Below the pieces are notes generated by a model. That model searched no databases. It saw only the letters and a list, made by a program, of their open reading frames with translations, and was not told the DNA's origin. Position numbers and translations under genes: made by a program. Below, piece by piece: positions 25,553 to 34,068 of a stretch of 64,000 bases of DNA. Every line of letters begins with the position of its first letter. Position 1 is the first letter of the stretch. Source of the stretch: CAYFWF01 sp964346815 (lineage in GTDB: Bacteria > Acidobacteriota > Aminicenantia > Aminicenantales > Aminicenantaceae); assembly GCA_964346815.1 (NCBI GenBank), contig CAYFWF010000035.1, positions 45,973 through 109,972 of the forward strand, given 5' to 3'.

Positions 25553-26746
25553 ATGAAAACTTGGCTTTTGGGTTTTTCTGATCTAAATCCAATACAAAGA
25601 AAAGTTGTCGAACTGCCTCCTAAAGAAAACGGATTTGTGATAGGGGCTCCTGGATCAGGAAAAACCCAGGTGCTTGTCCACAGAGCATCCTATCTAATCG
25701 AATCCCACGGGATCTCACCCTCTGATATTAAGCTTTTTGTGCTCACTGATGTTGTGAAGGAACTCGTGAAGTCTGAAATTATGAAACTAGATCTTTCAGG
25801 GAAGATGGTAGTCACTTTCGAAAATTGGTGTCGTTCCTTCTATGTCGAACACATCTCCCAGGACCTGCCAAGGATTTATGTCAATGGGCGTGTCGATGAT
25901 AAAAACACCCAGTCCGCGGTCCTGGACATACTCAAAAGGAATGCATCTCTTCAGAAATGCCTGAAGTATGCATTGGTCGACGACAGACAGGAAAGGATCC
26001 CTGAAGCGTATGAAATCCTTGTCCTGGCTGGCCGCTACATCACAGTAATAGCTGATCCTCACCAAAGGCTTCATCCCGGAGGGTCATCTGAGTCCTTTAT
26101 TTTGAACAAGTTGGGGCTGAGCAAAGGAAATTTATTCCTTCAGGGAGATTTTAGGAGTTCTCCTGGGGTGGCTCAACTCGCATCTCTTATGATTGAACGA
26201 AAAAAACTCAGGAAAACATATCTCTCTCAGGACCGAATTGAACAAAGATCATCGGAGACTCCTCTGTGCTTTATCGCATCTTCTGAGGAAAAAGAGCTGG
26301 ACCAGTTATCACAGGTTGTTCGGCAGAGGCAGGCCTTGAAAGATAGTGTGCTGATCCTGCTGCCGACAAACAGCCTGGTACATCGAGTGGCAAAAAATCT
26401 AAAGGATAGAGGAATTGAGACAGAAAAGGCCATCGCTTTGGATGCACAGAATGTGATACAGGCCCGTTACGATCTCGGTAACAATCTCCCCAAGATAACC
26501 ACTTACAATATGGCTAAAGGTCTGACTTTCGACAGCGTACTGATGCCTCAGTTGACAGAAAATGCCTTCGATAAAATTCCCCCCAGCCTAAGGTATAGGA
26601 TATTGTTCGTTGGGATCGCACGAGCTTCCCGCTGGGTATATTTGAGCACAATCAAGGGACAGGAATTCAGAGAGATGGATGCTCTGAAAGCTGCAGAAAA
26701 AAAAGACCAGTTGAGGATTCTTAACCGAATCGGCCCTTTTCGATAA
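25553..26746 (+). CDS. Minimal UvrD/Rep-like superfamily 1 ATPase
   Basis: 397 residues, about half the length of UvrD. It has a Q-motif-like LNPIQRKVV (11-19), Walker A GAPGSGKT (31-38), a motif II reading VDDRQ (142-146) where the family has VDEAQ/VDEFQ, motif III ITVIADPHQRL, motif IV FLQGDFRSSPGVAQLA, and motif V/VI NMAKGLTFDSVLMP and LFVGIARASRWVYLS. Glu to Asp in motif II is conservative but may slow ATP hydrolysis. The 1B and 2B subdomains are largely missing. It may be a translocase or ATP switch rather than a processive helicase. It starts one base after the broken kinase. Partner unknown. Confidence 0.72.
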   Translation: MKTWLLGFSDLNPIQRKVVELPPKENGFVIGAPGSGKTQVLVHRASYLIESHGISPSDIKLFVLTDVVKELVKSEIMKLDLSGKMVVTFENWCRSFYVEHISQDLPRIYVNGRVDDKNTQSAVLDILKRNASLQKCLKYALVDDRQERIPEAYEILVLAGRYITVIADPHQRLHPGGSSESFILNKLGLSKGNLFLQGDFRSSPGVAQLASLMIERKKLRKTYLSQDRIEQRSSETPLCFIASSEEKELDQLSQVVRQRQALKDSVLILLPTNSLVHRVAKNLKDRGIETEKAIALDAQNVIQARYDLGNNLPKITTYNMAKGLTFDSVLMPQLTENAFDKIPPSLRYRILFVGIARASRWVYLSTIKGQEFREMDALKAAEKKDQLRILNRIGPFR

Positions 26747-26792
26747 ATAAAGATGTCCTCTTTTTTCCTGCTGAAGATATTTGGAATAAGGA

Positions 26793-26954
26793 TTATCCTT
26801 CCTTTAGAACTGCCCGATTGACTTCTTTGGACACACGTGTACCGATCCCTCTCTCTCCATTTTCCTTTTTGACATTGGTAGAAATCCTAAGATCATGTTG
26901 AAAAATTGTGGCTGCATCGAAATGCTCCGCCAAACAGGATAACGAAGAGAAAAC
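26793..26954 (-). pseudogene. Inverted fragment of a double-Cache sensor domain
   Basis: On the minus strand a stop-to-stop frame of 53 codons without a start encodes SCLAEHFDAATIFQHDLRIS followed by TNVKKENGERGIGTRVSKEV and NRAVLKEG, then TAA. From memory, ATIFQ-x-DLRISTNV…GTRVS-x-EV is a conserved stretch in the second half of double-Cache sensors of kinases and chemoreceptors, the part that is missing from the broken kinase 1.7 kb upstream on the other strand. Only about 40 residues are homologous. It is too short to be a gene and has no ribosome-binding site. Confidence 0.6.
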
Positions 26955-27085
26955 TCAATATGAATTTCATACGGAGGGGGAGATTCAAGAAAATGCGCAG
27001 GAGTCTTTTCATGATCATCTCAGCGGAAATAAAAGTGTAGAATGTTTTTGTTCGCTATTGCAACAGTGTTCTTGAAAAATTTCAC

Positions 27086-27114
27086 TTGACATCTTTACTA
27101 TAATGCGATTTTAT
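27086..27114 (+). promoter_or_regulatory. Promoter-like site upstream of the Rrf2 gene
   Basis: TTGACA at 27086-27091 is followed after 17 bases by TTTTAT (27109-27114), a weak -10. A TATAAT-like run at 27099-27104 is too close to serve with it. Transcription would begin near 27121, about 28 bases before ATG 27149. Confidence 0.4.
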
Positions 27115-27148
27115 TATGATCTCAATTGAAATAGTCGGCTATTTTGAA

Positions 27149-27583
27149 ATGAAATTATCCACTAGAGGAGAATATGCATCGCGAGCGATGCTCGAGCTTT
27201 CCCTCCATTATAAAGGACCGCCTCTGCATATTCGCGATATTTCTGCTGCCCAGGATATCCCTCCTCGCTTCCTTGAACAAATTTTGCTTTCCTTGAAAAG
27301 GAATGGGTACCTCCGCAGCAAAAAGGGACCCCGCGGGGGATACTATTTGGCAAAACCCCCCTCTGAGATAAATGTGGCTGAAGTGATCCGGGTGATGGAT
27401 GGTCCCCTTGCTCCGATTGATTGCGTGAGCGTAACGGCCCACGAATTTTGTCCCAGAGAAAATTTCTGCGGGTTGAAATGGCTGTGGAAGGAAGTCCGTG
27501 ACAGCGTCGCAAATATACTTGAAAACACTTCTTTTGAAGACTTGGCAAAGAGGACAAAGAAGGCAAGAAGAATGAAGGGATAG
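27149..27583 (+). CDS. Rrf2-family transcriptional regulator
   Basis: 144 residues from ATG 27149 (MKLSTRGEYASRAMLELSLHY), the normal family start; an upstream in-frame ATG at 27116 adds 11 residues that the family lacks. The winged helix lies at 1-80 (DISAAQDIPPRFLEQILLSLKRNGYLRSKKGPRGGYYLAKPP). Three Cys residues at about 92-107 (DCVSVTAHEFCPRENFC) are arranged like the iron-sulphur ligands of IscR/NsrR-type members, so it may sense oxidants or sulphur status. The next gene is a TauE/SafE-type exporter, as often seen for CymR-like regulators, so sulphur control is a reasonable inference. Confidence 0.85.
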   Translation: MKLSTRGEYASRAMLELSLHYKGPPLHIRDISAAQDIPPRFLEQILLSLKRNGYLRSKKGPRGGYYLAKPPSEINVAEVIRVMDGPLAPIDCVSVTAHEFCPRENFCGLKWLWKEVRDSVANILENTSFEDLAKRTKKARRMKG

Positions 27584-27610
27584 AGGGGAAGTATAAATTT
27601 TTTTCATATA

Positions 27611-27640
27611 ATAGTTTATATAATCGGTAGACTATATAGA
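27611..27640. promoter_or_regulatory. Possible Rrf2 binding site before tauE-like gene
   Basis: ATAGT at 27611-27615 and ACTAT at 27631-27635 are inverted around TTATATAATCGGTAG, just upstream of the ribosome-binding site AAAGGAGG. AT-rich arms with a CGGTAG core resemble sites of IscR/CymR-type proteins. Weak evidence. Confidence 0.28.
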
Positions 27641-27653
27641 TAAAGGAGGCAGA

Positions 27654-28418
27654 ATGGATTGGCTTCATTTTTCAATTCTTATCGTCCTAATGGCCTTTAT
27701 ATGTGAGTATATCGACTCTTCCTTGGGGATGGGGTATGGAACGGCTCTTACTCCCGTTCTTCTTTTATTGGGATACAATCCCCTTCAAATCGTTCCGGCT
27801 GTACTTCTTTCTGAATTGGTGACAGGACTGAGCGCGGCCTTCTTTCATCACAGACTGAAAAACTCGAATTTTAAAATCGGAGCCATTGATCTCAAAATAG
27901 CTTTAGTCATGGCTGGATGCAGTATCTTCGGTGCTGTAGTTGCGGTCTATGTCGCGCTGAATTTGCCAAAGTACTATATTAAGCTTTACATAGGCGTGCT
28001 GGTGTTTGCTATGGGGGTGCTCATTCTGGCTACTTTAGAGCGAAAGTTCGAATTTTCTTGGAAAAAAATTTCCTCCTTAGGTCTCCTGGCTGCTTTTAAC
28101 AAAGGAATCAGCGGGGGAGGCTATGGTCCTATAGTCACCAGTGGACAGATCCTTTCAGGGGTGGAATCGAAAAATGCGATCGGGATTACATCACTTGCCG
28201 AAGGATTGACCTGCTTAGTGGGCGTTATCACATATTTCAGTCTTACGGATCACACTGTCGATTGGAATCTTTCCCCTTCATTGATCTTAGGTGCTCTTCT
28301 TTCTGTTCCTTTCGCTGCCTATACGGTCAAAAAGTTCAAAGGAGGATTTCTTCGGATAATCGTTGGCATAGCGACATTGATACTGGGATTGTTCACATTA
28401 GGAAATTTAATATTCTAA
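27654..28418 (+). CDS. TauE/SafE (TSUP) family membrane transporter
   Basis: 254 residues with about eight membrane segments in two related halves. The family signature GMGYGTALTPVLLLLGYNP lies near 25-43 in the first half, and the second half has NKGISGGGYGPIVTSGQI near 143-160. TSUP proteins move sulphite, sulphoacetate or other small organosulphur anions across the inner membrane, usually outward. A strong AAAGGAGGCAGA site precedes ATG 27654. It sits 70 bases after the Rrf2 regulator gene. The substrate cannot be named from sequence. Confidence 0.85.
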   Translation: MDWLHFSILIVLMAFICEYIDSSLGMGYGTALTPVLLLLGYNPLQIVPAVLLSELVTGLSAAFFHHRLKNSNFKIGAIDLKIALVMAGCSIFGAVVAVYVALNLPKYYIKLYIGVLVFAMGVLILATLERKFEFSWKKISSLGLLAAFNKGISGGGYGPIVTSGQILSGVESKNAIGITSLAEGLTCLVGVITYFSLTDHTVDWNLSPSLILGALLSVPFAAYTVKKFKGGFLRIIVGIATLILGLFTLGNLIF

Positions 28419-28600
28419 TTACGAAGTCGGAACTTCATTCTGGATAGACGAAAAAAAATATTCCATTCTTCTAGTTATCTTTTTCGAAGGGTAATTTTTC
28501 TCCTCTTATTTTCGTTGACAATTGGTTTTGCAAAGGGATAGGATTTTAGCCATAGAGGTTGTTCCAGCGTGACAGAGACCTGATTTGGAGGGAGGAGCGT

Positions 28601-29944
28601 ATGGTGAAGAAAAAGAATGAGATCAGCCGCCGAAGGTTTCTATCATCCTCAGCGTGTGCGGCTTTGGGGGTGGCCAGTTTTCCTTTACTGAATACGAAAG
28701 AATTATGGGGAAGAATACAGGGAAGAAAATTGAAGGTGGCTTTAGTGGGAACTGGCATTCGCGGCAGCGGGACGTGGGGGAGAACACTTCTCATGAAGTA
28801 TGGTGATGTTCTCGAACTGGTGGGGCTTTGTGATATAAATTCCAAGCGGATGGAATATGCCAAACGTTTTATGGGCGCCACATGCCCCAGTTTTTTGGAC
28901 TTCAAACAGATGATCGCCGATACAAAGCCAGATACAGTTATCGTGACTACTACTGATTGTTTTCACGCCAAGTATATCTGCTCGGCCATGGAGATGGGGT
29001 GTGATGTGATCACGGAAAAGCCGATGGCCACCGACGAGAAGATGTGCCAGAGAATCATGGATACAGAGAAAAGGACAGGAAAAAAATTAACCGTAACCTT
29101 TAACTACCGTTACAGTCCAGAGGCCGTAAAGATCAAAGAAATCCTGATGTCCAGGGAAATAGGAGAGATCACTTCGGTCGATTTAAATTATTACCTGGAT
29201 ATTTACCATGGCGCTTCCTATTTTCGGCGGTGGCATGGCTTTAAGCAATTTTCGGGGTCGCTTCTTGTCCATAAAGCCACCCACCATTTTGACCTGATGA
29301 ACTGGTGGCTTTCGGCTGAACCTGTGGAGGTCAATGCTTACGGCGAACTCCGCAAATATGGACACAACGGTCCTTTCAGGAGCGTGCGATGTATGAGCTG
29401 TCCATATAAAGACAAATGTGAATTCTTTTGGGATATCACCACCAATGAACATTTGATGAATCTCTATGTGAAGGCAGAATCCGAGGACGGTTACCTTCGA
29501 GATGCGTGTGTCTTCCGGAAAAAAATAAACATTTGGGACACCATGAATGTCCAGGTGCAGTACCATAATGGAGTGACGATGAGTTATTCTCTGAACGCAT
29601 TCGTGCCGTACGAAGGATACTTTGTGGGATTCAATGGGACGAAAGGAAGACTGGATGCCCGGGTTTATCATAACCAGCCCTGGAAGGTTGAGAATATGGC
29701 TGATTTCAGGGTCACACACAGTTTCGGACAGTCGTATACTTTTGGATTATCCTCGGGAGGGAGCGGTCACTGGGGAGCAGACCAAATCATGCAGGACCGG
29801 ATTTTTAGAAATCCTGGACCGGACCGCCTCCAACGAAGCGCAGGCAGCCGTGACGGGGCTCTTTCTATTTTGATCGGGATTGCAGCTCGCCGCAGTATCG
29901 AACAGGAACGTCCTTTCAAAATAGAAGAGCTGGTCAAAATCTAG
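28601..29944 (+). CDS. Gfo/Idh/MocA-family oxidoreductase, Tat-exported, with Cys cluster
   Basis: 447 residues from ATG 28601, preceded by GGAGGGAGGAG; an earlier start at 28559 would put 14 residues before the Tat signal. The Tat motif SRRRFLSSS is followed by a hydrophobic stretch. The Rossmann NAD(P) site VALVGTGIRGSGTW is near 47-60, and the family EKP motif (VITEKPMATDEKM) is near 138-150. HHFDLMNWW near 230 holds the likely catalytic His. An unusual CMSCPYKDKC near 263-272 could bind metal. Soluble sugar dehydrogenases of this family oxidise ring hydroxyls. It heads a run continuing with deoC and GH38, perhaps one operon. Substrate unknown. Confidence 0.82.
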   Translation: MVKKKNEISRRRFLSSSACAALGVASFPLLNTKELWGRIQGRKLKVALVGTGIRGSGTWGRTLLMKYGDVLELVGLCDINSKRMEYAKRFMGATCPSFLDFKQMIADTKPDTVIVTTTDCFHAKYICSAMEMGCDVITEKPMATDEKMCQRIMDTEKRTGKKLTVTFNYRYSPEAVKIKEILMSREIGEITSVDLNYYLDIYHGASYFRRWHGFKQFSGSLLVHKATHHFDLMNWWLSAEPVEVNAYGELRKYGHNGPFRSVRCMSCPYKDKCEFFWDITTNEHLMNLYVKAESEDGYLRDACVFRKKINIWDTMNVQVQYHNGVTMSYSLNAFVPYEGYFVGFNGTKGRLDARVYHNQPWKVENMADFRVTHSFGQSYTFGLSSGGSGHWGADQIMQDRIFRNPGPDRLQRSAGSRDGALSILIGIAARRSIEQERPFKIEELVKI

Positions 29945-29972
29945 TCAATTCCCGAAAGGAGCATATAAGCGG

Positions 29973-30689
29973 ATGGAAAGCTTGAAATCCATTGCTAAAA
30001 TGATCGATCATTCTCTCCTGCATCCCGCCATGACCGATGAAGAGCTTGAAGCCGGTTGTGGGCTTGCCAAACATTTTGACGTGGCCTCTGTGTGTATCAA
30101 GCCTTATGCAGTGATTTTGGCCAGGCAATTCTTAAGGGATACAAGTGTGAAAACAGGGACTGTTGTCGGGTTTCCCCACGGAAGCCACCATTTAGAAGTC
30201 AAACGTAAAGAGGCGGAACAGGCGATTTCAGACGGGGCTCAGGAACTGGATGCGGTCGTGAATATCGGCAAAGTCTTGGGACAGGATTGGGATTATGTGG
30301 AAGAGGAAATTCATGTACTTAATCAGGTCACTGTAGATAACGGTGCTATTTTGAAAGTAATCTTCGAGAACGATTTCTTGCCTGCAGACGAATTGAAGAT
30401 CAAGTTGTGCCATATCTGCAGCAACCAGGGGGTGGCCTTTGTAAAGACGTCTACAGGATACGGATTTGTCAAACAACAGGATGGAACATACCTTTACAGA
30501 GGGGCGACAGACCATGACTTGCGCTTGATGGTCAGGGAGACATCTCCTGAAGTGCAGGTAAAAGCTGCAGGAGGAATACGCACGCTTGATGACCTGTTGA
30601 GGGTCAGAGCTTTGGGCGTATCGCGAATAGGAGCCTCAGCCACCAAAGCCATACTCGACGAAGCTGTTTCCGGGGGTTTTGAAGAATGA
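29973..30689 (+). CDS. deoC: Deoxyribose-phosphate aldolase
   Basis: 238 residues, a single TIM barrel of usual length. Marks are MIDHSLLHPAMTDEEL (about 9-24), ELDAVVNIG (about 90-98, with the proton-relay Asp), and the Schiff-base Lys in FVKTSTGYG near residue 156. A second active-site Lys lies in VKAAGGIRTLDD near 194. It cleaves 2-deoxyribose-5-phosphate to glyceraldehyde-3-phosphate and acetaldehyde. Its place between an exported Gfo/Idh protein and a mannosidase, rather than among nucleoside genes, makes another aldol substrate possible. It overlaps the next gene by four bases. Confidence 0.9.
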   Translation: MESLKSIAKMIDHSLLHPAMTDEELEAGCGLAKHFDVASVCIKPYAVILARQFLRDTSVKTGTVVGFPHGSHHLEVKRKEAEQAISDGAQELDAVVNIGKVLGQDWDYVEEEIHVLNQVTVDNGAILKVIFENDFLPADELKIKLCHICSNQGVAFVKTSTGYGFVKQQDGTYLYRGATDHDLRLMVRETSPEVQVKAAGGIRTLDDLLRVRALGVSRIGASATKAILDEAVSGGFEE

Positions 30690-31042
30690 GCGCCCGAAAA
30701 GCCATTCTTATCTATCAATTCTCCGAAAGGATTAAGTCTGAGTTGATCATCTCTTTCAAGATGCTGGAAAAAATGGCGGCTCTAAGCGGAGAGGAATGGT
30801 GCGGTGCAGAAAAGCTGATGACATCTTATCTGGAAGCACTCCTGGGAGAAGTCCGAGTGGCGGGGCATGTCGTCGATTCCACCCATTTCAGAACTGCCGA
30901 GGATAAGATCGTCAAGGCCATCGGCCATTTAAGACTCTTTGAACAGCCTGATCTCTATAGATGCTTGAGAGAAGCCACCTCTGCGGTTGCAACTTCTTGC
31001 CAGTCGGCCATGGAAGAATTAGAAACTAAAAAATTGCTTTAG
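30686..31042 (+). CDS. Hypothetical helical protein coupled to deoC
   Basis: 118 residues, mostly alpha-helical (KSELIISFKMLEKMAALSG, LMTSYLEALLGEVRVAG). No family recognised, no signal peptide or membrane helix, so likely cytoplasmic. Its ATG lies inside the deoC stop (ATGA), so translation is coupled. It may be an accessory subunit of the upstream enzymes, but nothing in the sequence shows a catalytic site. Confidence 0.6.
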   Translation: MSARKAILIYQFSERIKSELIISFKMLEKMAALSGEEWCGAEKLMTSYLEALLGEVRVAGHVVDSTHFRTAEDKIVKAIGHLRLFEQPDLYRCLREATSAVATSCQSAMEELETKKLL

Positions 31043-31084
31043 GCTTTTTTTATAATTTCACCCAAACTGGTGCAAGGAGTTGAT

Positions 31085-34033
31085 ATGAGAAAAACTTTTT
31101 TTTATGCTCTTTCTCTCGCTTTTTTTCTTTTATTCGTGACTTTGTCCAGCGCTTTCCTTTCCGGTAGTTCATTGTGCGAACAGGATGACCTGTCATCTTT
31201 GAATAGGGATCAGCTGGCTGAGCGGGTTCAATCGGAAATCAATTTTTCGCGGCATTTGCTCAAGCTCCATCCAGAAAAATCCAAAGTATGGGGGAGATTG
31301 ATATCGGAAGCTTCAGACATACTCTCATTTGCTCTCCAGCAATCCGATAAGCAGGAATTGATCAAGGCAGTGTTTGAATCAGAAAGGATCCTTTCGCCGA
31401 TTGGATCTGTTGCCAAGACCTATACGATTCATTGTGTGGGACACGCCCACATAGATATGAACTGGATGTGGGGCTGGCCTGAAACAGTAGCAGTGACCAA
31501 TGATACGTTCACCACAGTACTCAAACTGATGGAGGAGTTTCCTGATTTTCGCTTTACCCAGAGCCAGGCATCTGTCTATGCTCTGATCAAGAAATACAAC
31601 CCCGAACTTTTTGAGCAGATCAAGAGCAGGGTTGCCGAGGGACGCTGGGAGATCGCCGCCGTCCACTGGGTTGAAGGGGATAAAAATCTGGCATCCGGGG
31701 AGAGCCTGGTCCGTCATTTGTTATACACTCGTCAGTTTATGGAAGATAATTTCAACTTGGAACCCGAAGACATGCCTCTGGATTGGGAGCCGGATACTTT
31801 TGGACATGCCCACACCATCCCCTCTATCGTTTCGCGCGGAGCAGTCAAGTATTACTATCTCTGCCGTGGAGGTAAATTTGAAAAACCACCGATTTTCTGG
31901 TGGCAGGCTCCGGATGGTTCCCGCATTCTGGTCAACCTGGAAACGACCTGGTACATCAGTACGATCGGACCTCACAACGCACTGGAGCTTCTGAAATTTG
32001 TGGCAAAGACCGGTTTGAGGGATTGGATGAAGGTATATGGTGTGGGCGATCACGGAGGCGGCCCCACTCGGCGGGATATTCTTCGATGCCGGGAGATGAA
32101 TGGATGGCCCATATTCCCGAATTTCAAGATGAACACAGCCCGGGAGTATTATTCCCTGCTCGAAAAACACAAAGACAAATTCCCTGTGGTAGATAAGGAA
32201 CTCAACTTCGAATTTACCGGCTGTTACACCTCACAGAGTCAAATTAAGAAGTTTAATCGATTGGGGGAGAACCATGCCCTTGAAGCAGAAACGGCAGCGG
32301 TCCTCGCCCATCAGATACGCGACAAAAAATATCCCCGTCAGCAGTTGAAGGATGCCTGGATAAGCGTCTTGTTTGGGCATTTTCATGATATATTGCCAGG
32401 ATCGGGGGTTCGGGCGACCAGACAATATCAATCGGGCCTTTTCCAGGAATCGGCTGCCGCTTTTGGGGCGATCAAGAGAAAATCGCTGAAAGCTATCGCT
32501 GGAGATATTAACACTTCTTTTTGCACTCCACAAAAAGATCCTGTTTTGTGGACCAAAGGCCGGAACAGATCCATGGGAGCCGGGGCAGGAAGGGGGACAT
32601 CCGAAGGCTTTCTGTCCTCTGCAGTTCACCAGAGGAATGGTGCGTTCCCTGTAGTGGTATTCAATCCATCAGCTTGGCAGAGGAACGAAGTGGTCAGTGC
32701 ATCGGTATGGGATGTTGATGACAAAGAACCATTACCGGCAGGGACCGAGAAGCGTTTTGTCGTTCGTGATATTTCCGGAGAAATCATACCTTCTTATCAG
32801 GTCGAAGCTGGAAATTACTGGGGACACACATACATCGAGCTGGTTTTCCCTGTTTCTATCGGTCCACTGGGCTACAGAACTTATTGTATTGAGGAAAGGC
32901 TGTATTATGCCGATGAAGAGACAGAAAATGAGAGAGAGGGAGTGGATGTGGCTGAGGAATATTTAGGCTTTGAAAATGAATATCTCTCGGTTCGCTTTGG
33001 CCGGATGACCGGGGGAATTATCCAGCTGACAGACAAAAAGACTGGAGTGAATTTGGCCGATGAAAATAATCCATTGGCCCTGTTGGAATATATCGTGGAG
33101 CGTCCCGGAGGCATGTCTGCCTGGATCATTCGAGATCCTAAGAAGCGTGTTTGTCCCTTAGAGTTGGATTCTTTAAGAGTAAACCAAAACAATCCCTATC
33201 TTGCTTCGATCCAGGCAAAAGCAAAGTTAAACCAGTCACGAATCACCGTCACCTACACCCTGAGGACTGGCGAGCCGTGGTTGGAAATCGCGGTCGAAGC
33301 GTTTTGGATGGAGCAGGGAACGCCAGAAACCGGAATCCCTGCGCTTCGAATGCAGTATCCTACTTGCCTCGATCATCCGAAGGCTCGCTATGAGATTCCA
33401 TTCGGAAGCATTGAAAGACCGCTCAATAGAGGAGAAGAAGTTCCTGGCCTCAGATGGGCCTGTGTATCAGGTCATCTGGATGATTCCAATGTTACAGGAG
33501 GTCTGCTTCTTCTTAATGACTGCAAATATGGACACAGCCTGGAAGAATCCACTCTCCGATTAACCCTGATCCGTTCCAGTTATTCGCCCGATCCGCTGCC
33601 GGAATTGGGACGACACAACATGAGAATGGCCCTGGTCCCCTATGGGGGTGAATTGGCTCCTTCTGATATGGTAAGACTCGGTGCGTCCTTCAATCATCCT
33701 CTGCAGATTATCTACACAGACACCCATAAAGGGCATCTGTCCTCGGAAGCAAATGTTCTTGTCTCTTCCCAGCCGGACAATGTCATCGTCTCCAACCTAA
33801 AAATGGCTGAGCGAGAAGAGGCTGTAATCGTAAGACTCTATGAAGCTGATGGAAAAAGAGCCACTGCCAAATTGGATTTGAATCCTGCCTTTTTTGGAGA
33901 GATTGCTGGCGTGGAGAAAGTCGATCTTCTAGAGCGGCCAATCAGCGATTCCACTGTCCGATTGTTCGAACAGAGTGTCGAGCTGGAATTGTCATCCTAT
34001 GAAATCGTAACCTTGAAATTGAAATTTAGATAA
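31085..34033 (+). CDS. GH38 alpha-mannosidase, exported
   Basis: 982 residues from ATG 31085 (AAGGAG six bases upstream); a GTG at 31070 is less likely. A signal peptide (FFYALSLAFFLLFVTLSSAFLS) exports it. Zinc ligands appear in GHAHIDMNW (His120, His122, Asp124 in this numbering), the nucleophile is Asp237 in DWEPDTFGHAH, and a further zinc His is in LFGHFHDILPGS. The helical domain and large C-terminal beta domain (from about 520) follow the family order. It hydrolyses alpha-mannosides from N-glycans or mannans in the periplasm or outside. It ends the Gfo/Idh-deoC run. Exact linkage not predictable. Confidence 0.9.
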   Translation: MRKTFFYALSLAFFLLFVTLSSAFLSGSSLCEQDDLSSLNRDQLAERVQSEINFSRHLLKLHPEKSKVWGRLISEASDILSFALQQSDKQELIKAVFESERILSPIGSVAKTYTIHCVGHAHIDMNWMWGWPETVAVTNDTFTTVLKLMEEFPDFRFTQSQASVYALIKKYNPELFEQIKSRVAEGRWEIAAVHWVEGDKNLASGESLVRHLLYTRQFMEDNFNLEPEDMPLDWEPDTFGHAHTIPSIVSRGAVKYYYLCRGGKFEKPPIFWWQAPDGSRILVNLETTWYISTIGPHNALELLKFVAKTGLRDWMKVYGVGDHGGGPTRRDILRCREMNGWPIFPNFKMNTAREYYSLLEKHKDKFPVVDKELNFEFTGCYTSQSQIKKFNRLGENHALEAETAAVLAHQIRDKKYPRQQLKDAWISVLFGHFHDILPGSGVRATRQYQSGLFQESAAAFGAIKRKSLKAIAGDINTSFCTPQKDPVLWTKGRNRSMGAGAGRGTSEGFLSSAVHQRNGAFPVVVFNPSAWQRNEVVSASVWDVDDKEPLPAGTEKRFVVRDISGEIIPSYQVEAGNYWGHTYIELVFPVSIGPLGYRTYCIEERLYYADEETENEREGVDVAEEYLGFENEYLSVRFGRMTGGIIQLTDKKTGVNLADENNPLALLEYIVERPGGMSAWIIRDPKKRVCPLELDSLRVNQNNPYLASIQAKAKLNQSRITVTYTLRTGEPWLEIAVEAFWMEQGTPETGIPALRMQYPTCLDHPKARYEIPFGSIERPLNRGEEVPGLRWACVSGHLDDSNVTGGLLLLNDCKYGHSLEESTLRLTLIRSSYSPDPLPELGRHNMRMALVPYGGELAPSDMVRLGASFNHPLQIIYTDTHKGHLSSEANVLVSSQPDNVIVSNLKMAEREEAVIVRLYEADGKRATAKLDLNPAFFGEIAGVEKVDLLERPISDSTVRLFEQSVELELSSYEIVTLKLKFR

Positions 34034-34068
34034 TGAGATCGCTTCTCTGGTAGTCGCTCCTTCTCATT
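34032..34068. terminator. Hairpin between convergent GH38 and CocE genes
   Basis: AATGAGA (34032-34038) and TCTCATT (34062-34068) pair exactly around a 23-base loop between the two stops. It could serve both genes, but there is no clear T-run. Confidence 0.28.

Larger units (their letters stand above)
26747..27148. other. 400-bp gap with an inverted Cache-domain fragment and a promoter
   Basis: No intact gene. On the minus strand 26793-26954 reads as a piece of a Cache sensor domain. The right end carries a TTGACA promoter-like site for the Rrf2 gene. The stretch 26955-27080 shows nothing I can assign. Confidence 0.5.

Noticed and set aside
27116..27148. Longer start for the Rrf2 gene
   Set aside because: The added residues are absent from the family, and the start would lie at or before the predicted transcription start.
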